64,000 nucleotides of DNA, from assembly GCA_030427635.1 (NCBI GenBank), contig JAUIBA010000005.1, forward strand, positions 1-64,000. The letters run 5' to 3'. Position 1 is the first letter of the stretch. Each line of letters begins with the position of its first letter. A model generated the notes under the pieces. That model made no database searches, had not been told where the DNA came from, and saw only the letters and a list, made by a program, of their open reading frames with translations. This DNA is from Bacteroidia bacterium. GTDB lineage: Bacteria; Bacteroidota; Bacteroidia; Chitinophagales; Chitinophagaceae. The translations under genes and the position numbers were made by a program. This document shows, in pieces, positions 7,509 to 16,678 of this stretch.

Positions 7509-9551
7509 ATGAACACCATATCTGCTACATCACTTACTATATCATTTACATATGCCTTACTGTTTTCCCTCTTGCAGGGAGCCTTACTGTATGGAATATT
7601 ACGGGTGCTGCTCCGGGCATTCCCCGCATCGGGAGCCAGAGTGCGTTACAATCTCTCTTTCAGTACACTTATAGCACAGCTCATCTGGTTTGCCGATACA
7701 TGGGTAAGCCAGTATAACAGGCTGGCAGGTGTAACCGTATATGTAATGCCTGCCACAACCGGCAACCATGCAGATACTGCCAACCCAATGGCAGTGAGTA
7801 CAGCACCAGACATACAGTTTGATTTGCTGAAAGAATACCTGCCACAGTTGTCGGCATATATTCCTTATATTATTACTGCCTACTGTGCAGGTCTTATTAT
7901 TATGCTGCTACGGTTTGGTGTAAATGTATGGCGCACCCGGTCTATGACGCTTAATGCCCTGCCACACCCATCTGCACACTGGGATAACTTTATAGATAGG
8001 TGGTCAGCACATCTGGGCATTAACAAGCAGGTAAAACTGCTACTGTCTGCCGATATCAATGTACCCGTAATGCTTGGCTGGTTGAAACCTGTAATACTCA
8101 TTCCCGTAGCCACTATCAGTAATCTGAGCACAGAGCAGACAGAGGCCATCATTATGCATGAGCTGGCCCACATAAGACGTCATGACTATCTGCTCAATAT
8201 TATACAGACTACCATAGAAACCATTCTTTTCTTTAACCCTTTTGTATGGCTCACATCGCGCATAGTAAGAACAGAGCGGGAGCACTGCTGCGATGATATA
8301 GTAGTGGAGTGTGCCGCAGACCCTATGCATTATGCACGGGCACTCACATTACTGGAAGAAGACAGAATCAACAGCCTGGCCCTGGCAGCAACGGGCAATA
8401 AGAATCAATTACTTAACAGAATAAAAAGAATCATGGAAATGAAAAAAAGAGATGCCACACAACGCAGGTCTCCGCTAATAGCAGTAACCGTTACTGCCGT
8501 ATTGCTGGCTGGCTCACTGGTTATTTTCAAGCCATCGCTTGCCCAGAAGGCCGACAAGGGAAAAAATGATACGGCAAAAAAGACTACCACTACCAAAACG
8601 GTAACAAAAAGTGATGACGGCAAAAAGAAAACAATAACAAAAACCACAACCGTTATCAACGATGATAACAAAAGTGGCAATGCTGTGAAAAGCGTAAAGG
8701 TGAAAGTGTATAGTGATGGGGATGATGATGCTACCGCCAATATCATTGTTACCGATGGGGATAACGGCACCAGAAAAGAAGTACGCAAAACGATGGTGTA
8801 CACGCGCCCCTCGGCACACGGACACGGGCAGACGATAATAATAGATAAAGGAGAGCTGCGCAAAGAGCTGAAAAGCGTGAAAAAGGAAATGATAATGGCA
8901 AAAAATGAGCTGGAGTCAATAGATTGGGAAGAGATAGGCCGGGAAATATCAGATGCACTGGAAGAAGTAGGCCGGGAACTACATATTGAAGATCTGGGCA
9001 ATGAAATAAAGATTGAGGTAAGGAAAGAGGGCAAAGAAATGCACAGAGCAATGGCTGAAGCAAGAAGAGATGCTGCTGAAGCCCGTGCTGAAGCTCATAG
9101 CGAAATAGCTGAAGCAAGGCGTAAAGAAGCACTAACCAGGGCCAAAATGGCAAGAGAAAGGGCTGAAGAGCACCGTGCAGAGGCTGAAGCAAGGCGCAAA
9201 GAAGCTCACAGCGAAATAGCTATTGCAAGGCGCGAAGCAGCACACGCCAGAGCTGACAGGGCAAGAGAAAGAGTTGAAGTGCGACATATAGAAGCCGACC
9301 GGGTGCGCGAAATGGCAAATGCCGGTACATTAAAATCAGAGGATATAGAAAGTATGCTCAGCAAAATGGAGCATGATGGCCTCATTAGCCGCAGTAAAAA
9401 ATTCAGAATAGAAAAAGACGGAAATGAACTGTTCATTAACGGCCAGAAACAATCGGACGCCGTACTGCGCAAATACAAAGGCTACCTGAAAGGTGAGGAA
9501 ATTGTCATAAAGGGAAATAAGAATAGCCTTTCTGTAAATATCAGTGACTAA
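7509..9551 (+). CDS. M56-family (BlaR1-like) membrane metallopeptidase with long charged helical tail
   Basis: A 680-residue inner-membrane zinc protease and likely partner of the repressor 26 bp upstream. The N-terminal half has four membrane segments and the zinc site HELAH (residues 217-221) within MHELAHIRRHD, then EREHCCDD downstream. A fourth membrane helix lies near 325-345 (LIAVTVTAVLLAGSLVIF). Outside it there is no penicillin-binding sensor domain. Instead there are a Lys/Thr/Asp-rich linker (about 345-430) and a very charged helix (about 500-607) built of repeats like AEARRKEAHSEIAEAR, then a short C-terminal domain ending VNISD. The sensed signal is therefore probably not a beta-lactam. 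A strong hairpin terminator follows at 9577. Confidence 0.88.
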   Translation: MNTISATSLTISFTYALLFSLLQGALLYGILRVLLRAFPASGARVRYNLSFSTLIAQLIWFADTWVSQYNRLAGVTVYVMPATTGNHADTANPMAVSTAPDIQFDLLKEYLPQLSAYIPYIITAYCAGLIIMLLRFGVNVWRTRSMTLNALPHPSAHWDNFIDRWSAHLGINKQVKLLLSADINVPVMLGWLKPVILIPVATISNLSTEQTEAIIMHELAHIRRHDYLLNIIQTTIETILFFNPFVWLTSRIVRTEREHCCDDIVVECAADPMHYARALTLLEEDRINSLALAATGNKNQLLNRIKRIMEMKKRDATQRRSPLIAVTVTAVLLAGSLVIFKPSLAQKADKGKNDTAKKTTTTKTVTKSDDGKKKTITKTTTVINDDNKSGNAVKSVKVKVYSDGDDDATANIIVTDGDNGTRKEVRKTMVYTRPSAHGHGQTIIIDKGELRKELKSVKKEMIMAKNELESIDWEEIGREISDALEEVGRELHIEDLGNEIKIEVRKEGKEMHRAMAEARRDAAEARAEAHSEIAEARRKEALTRAKMARERAEEHRAEAEARRKEAHSEIAIARREAAHARADRARERVEVRHIEADRVREMANAGTLKSEDIESMLSKMEHDGLISRSKKFRIEKDGNELFINGQKQSDAVLRKYKGYLKGEEIVIKGNKNSLSVNISD

Positions 9552-9576
9552 AATGTTTGCTTCATAAATCCCCGTC

Positions 9577-9608
9577 GGGCCTTTCGTTTGCGGAAGGCCC
9601 TTTTGTTT
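9577..9608 (+). terminator. Rho-independent terminator after the M56 gene
   Basis: Arms GGGCCTT (9577-9583) and AAGGCCC (9594-9600) close a 10-base loop and are followed by TTTTGTTTTG. It ends the blaI-M56 transcript 25 bp after the stop. Confidence 0.85.
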
Positions 9609-9633
9609 TGAGCCTGTGCTCCACCATATAGTT

Positions 9634-9641
9634 TACATTTG
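9634..9641 (+). promoter_or_regulatory. -7 promoter element of truA
   Basis: TACATTTG matches the Bacteroidota TAnnTTTG element and lies 11 bases before the truA start codon, implying a leader of only a few bases. A TTTG at 9607-9610 is a distant -33 candidate (23-bp spacer). Confidence 0.5.
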
Positions 9642-9652
9642 CAGTACTACGC

Positions 9653-10411
9653 ATGGCACGATATATACTGGAAGTAATGTACGATGGCATCTGCTTCCAT
9701 GGTTCACAGATACAGGGAGAGCTGGCTACGGTACAGCTGGCAGTAAATAAAGCTATAGCTACAATTACCAGACAAAAGGTAGAAACATTTGGAGCAAGCC
9801 GTACCGATGAAGGAGTACATGCCCTCAGCAACTTTTACCATTTCGATCTGGACATACCACTTATAGATAATTTCCTCTATAAATGTAATGCAATTATGCC
9901 AGCTGGCCTGGCAGCTATAGGTCTGTATGCTGCCACAGGTGAATTCAATGCACGGTTCGATGCACAGTCACGTAGTTACAGATATAGAATATACAGAGCC
10001 AAAAATCCATTCCTGGCAAACAGAGCCTACCATTATCCATACCGGATAGATGAGAATATCCTTAATGAAACAAGTGCCATCATAAAAGACAACACCCATT
10101 TTAAGTCATTTGCCAAAAGGAATTCACAGGTCAAAACATTTGAATGCAACATATATAATTCTTTTTGGGAGAGAAATGGAGAAGAGTTGCATTACTGTGT
10201 CACAGCCAATCGTTTCCTAAGAGGCATGGTAAGAGGGCTGGTAGCTACACAGCTGCGTGCAGCCAGGGGCAATTTCCCGGCAGAGCACATAAGCCAGATT
10301 ATATCATATGAAGATTGTACAAAAGCATTCTTCGACGTACCCGGTCATGGCTTATATCTGGAGCAGATAGCATACCCTGATGGCATAATGCAGCTTATTC
10401 AGAAAATTTAA
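9653..10411 (+). CDS. truA: tRNA pseudouridine(38-40) synthase TruA
   Basis: TruA converts uridines 38-40 of the tRNA anticodon arm to pseudouridine. The 252-residue length is normal. The catalytic motif is GASRTDEGVHALSNFYHF with nucleophile Asp52; YRYRIYRAKNPF and the late NRFLRGMVRGLVATQL (the Met/Arg-rich family motif) also match. It is a stand-alone plus-strand gene bounded by a terminator on the left and about 220 bp of non-coding DNA on the right. Confidence 0.95.
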   Translation: MARYILEVMYDGICFHGSQIQGELATVQLAVNKAIATITRQKVETFGASRTDEGVHALSNFYHFDLDIPLIDNFLYKCNAIMPAGLAAIGLYAATGEFNARFDAQSRSYRYRIYRAKNPFLANRAYHYPYRIDENILNETSAIIKDNTHFKSFAKRNSQVKTFECNIYNSFWERNGEELHYCVTANRFLRGMVRGLVATQLRAARGNFPAEHISQIISYEDCTKAFFDVPGHGLYLEQIAYPDGIMQLIQKI

Positions 10412-10632
10412 TTGAAAGTTTATAATAAACTACCACTCTTATATTTTACCTCATTATAGCTATCAACAGCAACAGAGGTGGAAAATCATACCTGATGCAT
10501 TAACTATTGTCATTAATTAAATCCCACTATAAAGGATAATAGTGACGTATATTTATAAAAAAATAGGTGTTATTCATGCAATAGTTGCATTTTTTGAGTA
10601 TTTTTCGGCATTGTTTCCTAAACTATATTGAT
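10412..10632 (+). other. AT-rich leader region of the large surface-protein gene
   Basis: About 220 bp of AT-rich sequence without a convincing gene. It should carry the promoter of the T9SS surface protein and OmpA pair. GAGTATTTTTCGGC at about 10598 is a poor -7 match. The frame open from 10585 adds 16 residues to the surface protein but lacks signal-peptide character, so I place it in this leader. Confidence 0.4.
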
Positions 10633-13600
10633 ATGAGAATAGAACATGTATCCTCCCGACCTTTTGCTGAGAAAAAGAATATTAGGCGGAAAGGTCTGAA
10701 AAAGGCTTTGCTTCTGTCGGGTATGTTTATGGTGGCTGCTCCATTGGTAACCAGTGCTCAGGTATCGCCGAGCGCGCTGAATGGCACAAATCAGTCCAGA
10801 ACTGTATGCAGCGGACTATCAACCGATATAAGCAACTGGCTGAAAGTAACTGACCCAGATATTGGTGAAACCTTAACATGGACAGTTATTACTCAACCGA
10901 GTTTTGGTGTAATAACAGGTGATGGTGCTACGGCATCTGCCGGAGGTAGCGAAGCATCCCCTACCGGCGGTATGACTTACACACCAGACCCAAGCGCTAC
11001 CAATGACGCATTCTCTGTCATGGTCAGTGATGACAACGGTGGCTCCACCCTGATTTTAGTAACAGTCACCATCAACTCGGGCCCATCTCTATCAATAGGA
11101 ACAATAGACCCGGTTTGCCAGGGTATTACATCGGCAAAATTCTCATTCTGGGGACTTGAAAATGTAGGTCCTGACACTGCAGACTTCTCTTATACCGGCG
11201 CCATGGAATCATGGACCGTACCTGACTTTGTAACCACTGTTAAGTTCGACCTTCAGGGTGCGGCTGGTGGTCATGACAGTCATCTGGGTACAGGTGGTAC
11301 CGGTAAAGGTGGCCGTGTAACTGGTAATATGGCGGTTACACCGGGCTCTGCACTTAATCTGTTTATTGGTGGCGTTGGTGCCGACGGTGTCCTCTCTGGC
11401 GTAGCTCAGGGTGGTTTCAACGGTGGCGGTAACGCTTCTTTCTATTTCTATGCATCAGGTGGTGCCGGTGGTGGTGCTACCGATATCCGCGTAGGTGGCA
11501 CGGCGCTGGCTGACCGTAAGGTAATAGCAGGCGGTGGCGGTGGTAACGGTGCCGACCTCACTGAAGTATTTATGGGTGGCGACGGCGGTGGCCTTACTGG
11601 TGGCAATAGTGTTGCCAACGTATCGGGCTCTACATCGCGCGGTGGTACTCAGGCTCTGGGTGGCGCTCCTGCTTCATATCCAGGCTGGACCTCCGGCGGC
11701 TTTGGCACACTGGGTATGGGTGGTGCTGGTAGCTCGCAGGGTATTTCCGGCGGCGGTGGCGGCGGCTATTATGGCGGCGGCGGCGGCATATGGAATGGTG
11801 GTGGCGGCGGGTCATCCTATTCTGATGTAATGACAGCATCTGGTGTTGTGCACACACGTGGCACTAACACAGGCAATGGTACTGCTACATTATATTATAC
11901 TATACCGGGCACTTACACTATTCATTGGGATGCTACAGCATTTGCAGCAGGCTTTGAAGATCAGCCAAGTCTGCCTTTGCCTGATTCAGTAATCACATTC
12001 CCGGTACCTGATGGTGTTGATGCCGGTACATATCATGCTACGCTTACTATTAATAATGGTAACTGTAACAGTCCTGAGTATCCTATTACCATTACGGTGA
12101 AACCAAAACCTGTTGTAAACAATCCAGGTAATATAGCTGTGTGCGACGGAGCAATTACTCCAGATATCACATTTACAGGTACTGCGCCCAGCGCCAGCGA
12201 CTACAAATGGGTAAACAGCAATCCTGCTATTGGTCTTGCTGCTTCAGGCGAAGGCCATATACTTGGGTTCGCTCCTGTTAACGGTACACCAATGCCGGTA
12301 GTATCTACACTTACAGTTACTCCTGTAGCTAACGGTTGTATAGGTGAGTCTGAAATATTTACAATTACCAGCAACCCTGTTCCTGAGCTGAACAGTACGC
12401 TTACACCTCCTGATGTGTGTAACAATACAATATTCAGCTATATACCAAACAGTCTTGCTCCCGGCACTTCATTCACGTGGAGCCGTGACGCTATACCTGG
12501 CATTGTAAATCCTGCCAACAGTGGTACTGACAATCCGAATGAACTGCTGACCAACAGCACAGATGAGCCTATCAATGTTCATTATGTGTACACACTTACT
12601 GCTTCATCCTGTGAGAATGTACAGGTAGTAACGGTTCCTGTTAATCCTACTCCGGTATTGACTACACCACTCACACCTGCACCACTGTGTAACAGTGAAG
12701 CATTCATGTATGACCCGATTTCTTCTTCTACAAGTGCGGTGATTACATGGAACCGTGATGCGGTAACCGGCATCAGCAACGCAGCAGCTACCGGAACAGG
12801 TTCTATCAATGAAACACTTCTTAATACTACCAGCAGCCCAATATCAGTTACATATGGTGTAACAATGACTGTAGGAAGCTGCCCTTATACAGAAAATGTA
12901 GTTGTTACAGTTAATCCTCCACTGATGCTTACCAGCGCTACATCACTGGCGCCTGTGTGCGACATGACACTGGTTACTTACACTCCGGTACCATCAGTAC
13001 CAGGTGCTGAGGTTACCTGGACACGTGACGTGGTAGCAGGTATCAGCAATGCAGCAGGAGCAGGTACAGGTGCTTTCAGCGAGGCGCTGGAAAATACAAC
13101 TCCTGACAATGTAACTGCTAAGTATGCATATCAGATTAAAGCTAACGGTTGTGTAAATACTGATACCGTTGACCTGACTATCAAGCCAAGGCCAAGACTG
13201 AGCAGCACACTTACACCATCGGACATCTGTACTAATATGTATTTCGATTACACTCCTGCCAGTCTCGTAACCGGTACTACATATGTATGGGCCCGCGACG
13301 TAAAACCTGGTATTGCCAATGGCGCTATGATGGGTGGCGGAAATGTACACGAAGTACTTATTAACACTACCGATCAGCCAATCACAGTTCCATATATCTA
13401 CACTGGTAGCGCTAATGGCTGCCACCATCAGGACACAGTGAAAGTAGTTGTGAACCCAATGCCTAAGCTGAGCAACAGCGCTACTACTGTAGCAGTATGT
13501 GACAGCGCATTGCTCACATTCACACCTACAAGCACTACACCTGGTACCGTGTTTAACTGGAGCCGTGCTTATGTAGAAGGTATCGCTAACCTTAGTGCTA

Positions 13601-14766
13601 CAGGAACTGGAAATCCTGGCGAACGTCTGGATAACACTACCTACATCTCTCTGCCTGTAACATATGTTTACACTATTACAGCAGCTGGTTGTAACAACAC
13701 TCAGAATGTAACTGTAAATGTTCGTCCTTCAGCTAAGCTGATCAAGACTACAGCAGTAACATGTAGCGGCGCTCCTTTCACTTTCGCTCCTGAAAGCTAT
13801 AGTGCTAACGTATCTTATGAGTGGAGCCGTGATACAGTTGCCGGTATTACTCCTGCTACTGCTACAGGCGAAGGTGATATTGATGATGTTCTTACACATG
13901 GTTCTTCTGATGTGGTTACTGTAGTTTATGACTATGAGCTTACTGTACTGGGTTGTACTAACAAACAGGAACTTACGGTAACAGTAAATCCTGCACCTAC
14001 AGTAGCTGTTATCGGTACTCATCCGTCAGTTACACTGTGTAACAATACAATGTATCAGAACTTCGGTGCTGCTAATCCTGCGCCATCTGGCTTTACTTAC
14101 AGCTGGTCTGCTACAAATGCAAGTGTACTTTCTACAGGTAATGGCGGCCAGTACGCAGTAGTTAACTTCACTACTCCGGGTACTGCATATGTAACACTTA
14201 CTACTAAGAACAGTACTACAACATGTACCTCTGAGTCAGTATACACTGTTACAGTAAGCGCAGGTTCAGCCAGCATACCAGATGTTATCTACCACAAAGG
14301 ACAGTTTATCTGCCAGGACAATACAATGTCCAGCTATCAGTGGGGTTATGATGATGCTGCTACTATGGACTCTGTAGTGCTGGATGGCGAAACCAATCAG
14401 AACTATACTAATGAGTTCCCTGACTTCGCTAACAGATACTACTGGGTTATCACTGACAACGGTGGTTGCATACAGAAGACCTATTACAACAGGCCTACAG
14501 GCGTTGCTGATGTAAATGATATCGAAGTAGGTATGAAGCTCTACCCTAACCCTGCCAGCAGCTATGTAAATGTTGAAGTAAGTGAAACGGTGAAAGGCAA
14601 CATTGTAATGGATGTGTATAATCTGATGGGTCAGAAAATACAGTCTGTAAATGCTGTAAACAACAAAGCACAGATTCAGATAGCTGACCTGCCTGCAGGA
14701 GCATATCTGGTAGACTGTCATAGTGATGGTATCAAAGTTGCCGCTGCAAGGTTCATTAAAAACTAA
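10633..14766 (+). CDS. Giant T9SS-secreted surface protein: glycine-rich domain plus tandem PKD-like repeats
   Basis: About 1377 residues from the Met at 10633, chosen because a classic signal peptide follows (KKALLLSGMFMVAAPLVTSAQ, residues 23-43). Layout: a cadherin/Ig-like start (45-170), a glycine-rich domain (about 186-424) resembling the Gly_rich family, with ATDIRVGGTALADRKVIAGG as its hallmark, an Ig-like domain, then six tandem ~90-residue PKD-like repeats (about 585-1120). Each repeat carries the pattern WxRDxxxGIxN and ends in VTVNPxPxL. A PKD domain follows, then a C-terminal sorting domain from LYPNPASSY to the end. It should be exported by T9SS and displayed or released as an adhesin-like protein. 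The OmpA gene starts 27 bp after it. Confidence 0.9.
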   Translation: MRIEHVSSRPFAEKKNIRRKGLKKALLLSGMFMVAAPLVTSAQVSPSALNGTNQSRTVCSGLSTDISNWLKVTDPDIGETLTWTVITQPSFGVITGDGATASAGGSEASPTGGMTYTPDPSATNDAFSVMVSDDNGGSTLILVTVTINSGPSLSIGTIDPVCQGITSAKFSFWGLENVGPDTADFSYTGAMESWTVPDFVTTVKFDLQGAAGGHDSHLGTGGTGKGGRVTGNMAVTPGSALNLFIGGVGADGVLSGVAQGGFNGGGNASFYFYASGGAGGGATDIRVGGTALADRKVIAGGGGGNGADLTEVFMGGDGGGLTGGNSVANVSGSTSRGGTQALGGAPASYPGWTSGGFGTLGMGGAGSSQGISGGGGGGYYGGGGGIWNGGGGGSSYSDVMTASGVVHTRGTNTGNGTATLYYTIPGTYTIHWDATAFAAGFEDQPSLPLPDSVITFPVPDGVDAGTYHATLTINNGNCNSPEYPITITVKPKPVVNNPGNIAVCDGAITPDITFTGTAPSASDYKWVNSNPAIGLAASGEGHILGFAPVNGTPMPVVSTLTVTPVANGCIGESEIFTITSNPVPELNSTLTPPDVCNNTIFSYIPNSLAPGTSFTWSRDAIPGIVNPANSGTDNPNELLTNSTDEPINVHYVYTLTASSCENVQVVTVPVNPTPVLTTPLTPAPLCNSEAFMYDPISSSTSAVITWNRDAVTGISNAAATGTGSINETLLNTTSSPISVTYGVTMTVGSCPYTENVVVTVNPPLMLTSATSLAPVCDMTLVTYTPVPSVPGAEVTWTRDVVAGISNAAGAGTGAFSEALENTTPDNVTAKYAYQIKANGCVNTDTVDLTIKPRPRLSSTLTPSDICTNMYFDYTPASLVTGTTYVWARDVKPGIANGAMMGGGNVHEVLINTTDQPITVPYIYTGSANGCHHQDTVKVVVNPMPKLSNSATTVAVCDSALLTFTPTSTTPGTVFNWSRAYVEGIANLSATGTGNPGERLDNTTYISLPVTYVYTITAAGCNNTQNVTVNVRPSAKLIKTTAVTCSGAPFTFAPESYSANVSYEWSRDTVAGITPATATGEGDIDDVLTHGSSDVVTVVYDYELTVLGCTNKQELTVTVNPAPTVAVIGTHPSVTLCNNTMYQNFGAANPAPSGFTYSWSATNASVLSTGNGGQYAVVNFTTPGTAYVTLTTKNSTTTCTSESVYTVTVSAGSASIPDVIYHKGQFICQDNTMSSYQWGYDDAATMDSVVLDGETNQNYTNEFPDFANRYYWVITDNGGCIQKTYYNRPTGVADVNDIEVGMKLYPNPASSYVNVEVSETVKGNIVMDVYNLMGQKIQSVNAVNNKAQIQIADLPAGAYLVDCHSDGIKVAAARFIKN

Positions 14767-14793
14767 TCTTTCAACACATTAAAATTCCGATAG

Positions 14794-16548
14794 ATGAAAA
14801 AACTGTTTTCCGTGTTGATAGCTGCCGGTGGCGTGTTATCAGCTACTGCACAGACGAATACAACCCCACCGCCCAAAGACTTCACAAAAGATGAAGACCT
14901 CAAGCGCTGGGTAATAGATATCAACGCTATGGGCGGTATTATGACTCAGGACATAACTACCACTAATCCCGTACTCAATTACAACAACGCTCTGAATTCA
15001 TCTTCAATTGGCGGCTTGAAATTTGAGAATGGTATATCCTATGGCGGTAATGCTCAGATAGGTTTCTTCTTTGACAATAAGAGCCACTTCGGTATTGGTA
15101 CCGGCCTTATGTACCTGATGCAGACAGGCGACGTTACAATGAATAATTATAACGTTGAGTTCCAGTCTACAGATGGTAAAGGAGATATCTTCAGGCAGAT
15201 AATTACTGCAGGTGGCCCTATCAAGGAGCAACTGAAGATTACAAACATCAGCATTCCATTGATGCTGAAATTCAAATACCGCTTTACTAAGCGTTCAGGC
15301 ATCAGTGCAGATGCGGGTATCCTGTACAATGTATCTCTAAAAAACGAGTACACTACAGACGCGATGTTTAATTATGAGGCTATCTACCGTCACGTAAATA
15401 CAGGTAATGGTATTACTACTGTATACGATAATGGTGCTACGCCCAATCCGTCTTCACTGCTCATTACTGCAAAGCAGTATCTGGCTACACATCCGGGTGG
15501 CGATGCAGCAGCATATCTTACTTCTCAGCGTATAGCTAATGGCTATAATGTGGGTATGAATGTTGAAGCTTCAGAGAAAACAGGTTCTGTAGATTATGTA
15601 CAGAGCTCTGTAGGCTTTATGTTCCAGCCATCATATAGCTTCTACTTCTCTGATAAGGTAGCGATGAACATAGGGGGCTACATCATGTATCAGATGTTTA
15701 CGCACTCACCTACCGGTGCACATCTTACTGACAAGCTGGGCGAGTATAACTCTTTCCTGAACAATGTCACTACTACCAATGCTACATCATATGGTGGTAA
15801 CCTGGGTGTACGCTTCTACTTCGGTAAGTTCTCTGACCGTGACCATGATGGCGTACCTAACAGAAAAGACAAATGTCCATGGGTTCCTGGTCTGCCTCAG
15901 TTTGATGGCTGCCCTGACACGGATGGTGATGGCATACCTGATTCTGAAGACTCATGCGTTGACGTACCTGGCCTGAAGCACTTCAACGGTTGCCCTGACA
16001 GCGACGGTGATGGTATCCCTAACTATGATGATGCATGTCCTTATCAGGCTGGTCCTGCTAAGTTCATGGGTTGCCCTGACTCTGATGATGATGGTATCCT
16101 CGACAGTGAAGATAAGTGTCCTAACGAAGCAGGTCCTGCATCTAACGACGGCTGTCCTATACCTCCTCCTCCACCGCCGCCACTGCCTCCGCCAGCACCA
16201 ATCCGTGAGCATGACATGAGCGAGCCTATCCTGTTTGAAATAGGAAAAGCTAAGATTCATGAATCATCGTTCCCTATTCTTGCTGAAGCAATCATGGAGC
16301 TGAATACACATGAAAATGCATTCATCATGATAGATGGTCACACCGATATCACTGGTGGTAACGCTATCAACGATGCACTTTCATTCAGGCGTGCAAATGC
16401 GGTACGTAAGTATCTCATAGACATGGGTGCTAATCCTAAGCGTCTCATTGCTGTAGGTCACGGTAGCCGTGAGCCAATAGCAGATAATGGTACTGCTGAA
16501 GGTCGTACGAAAAACCGTCGTGTAATCATGACGCTGAAACATCGCTAA
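14794..16548 (+). CDS. OmpA-family outer-membrane protein with TSP3 calcium repeats
   Basis: A 584-residue envelope protein: signal peptide (1-19), a beta-barrel-like N-terminal half (about 35-345), three to four thrombospondin type 3 repeats (about 349-456; DRDHDGVPNRKDKCP, DTDGDGIPDSEDSC, DSDGDGIPNYDDAC, DSDDDGILDSEDKC) that should bind calcium, a proline linker (IPPPPPPPLPPPAP) and a C-terminal OmpA domain (FEIGKAKIHESSF ... IDGHTDITGG ... NRRVIM) that binds peptidoglycan. It is 27 bp downstream of the giant T9SS protein and is probably co-transcribed and functionally paired with it, for instance as a periplasm-spanning anchor. Codons such as CGT, GGT and GCT dominate, suggesting high expression. 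Confidence 0.93.
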   Translation: MKKLFSVLIAAGGVLSATAQTNTTPPPKDFTKDEDLKRWVIDINAMGGIMTQDITTTNPVLNYNNALNSSSIGGLKFENGISYGGNAQIGFFFDNKSHFGIGTGLMYLMQTGDVTMNNYNVEFQSTDGKGDIFRQIITAGGPIKEQLKITNISIPLMLKFKYRFTKRSGISADAGILYNVSLKNEYTTDAMFNYEAIYRHVNTGNGITTVYDNGATPNPSSLLITAKQYLATHPGGDAAAYLTSQRIANGYNVGMNVEASEKTGSVDYVQSSVGFMFQPSYSFYFSDKVAMNIGGYIMYQMFTHSPTGAHLTDKLGEYNSFLNNVTTTNATSYGGNLGVRFYFGKFSDRDHDGVPNRKDKCPWVPGLPQFDGCPDTDGDGIPDSEDSCVDVPGLKHFNGCPDSDGDGIPNYDDACPYQAGPAKFMGCPDSDDDGILDSEDKCPNEAGPASNDGCPIPPPPPPPLPPPAPIREHDMSEPILFEIGKAKIHESSFPILAEAIMELNTHENAFIMIDGHTDITGGNAINDALSFRRANAVRKYLIDMGANPKRLIAVGHGSREPIADNGTAEGRTKNRRVIMTLKHR

Positions 16549-16571
16549 TAATTCTCAGTTTAGGAATAATG

Positions 16572-16607
16572 ACCGGGTACTCTTTTCAGAGTGCCCGGTT
16601 TCTTTTT
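16572..16607 (+). terminator. Rho-independent terminator after the OmpA gene
   Basis: An 11-bp stem with one G-T pair, ACCGGGTACTC (16572-16582) against GAGTGCCCGGT (16589-16599), 6-base loop, followed by TTTCTTTTT. Confidence 0.9.
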
Positions 16608-16678
16608 ATAGCTCCCCTGTAAAATCACTCTGGCAGCATAGTGGAGACAGGCACTCATCTTTGTATCTTGCATAGCTT

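Noticed and set aside
8405-9478. Long minus-strand frames opposite the M56 gene
   Set aside because: They arise from the low-complexity Lys/Glu/Arg codons of the M56 gene and have no coding character of their own.
7093-9551. Beta-lactam resistance operon
   Set aside because: BlaI and M56 are present but no beta-lactamase or penicillin-binding domain is; context does not support resistance.
11534-11857. Frames inside the glycine-rich region
   Set aside because: Shadow frames of GGT/GGC repeats; no start context or domain.
12388-13990. Tandem repeats as a CRISPR-like array
   Set aside because: The units are protein repeats of about 270 bp with diverged DNA, in frame within one gene.
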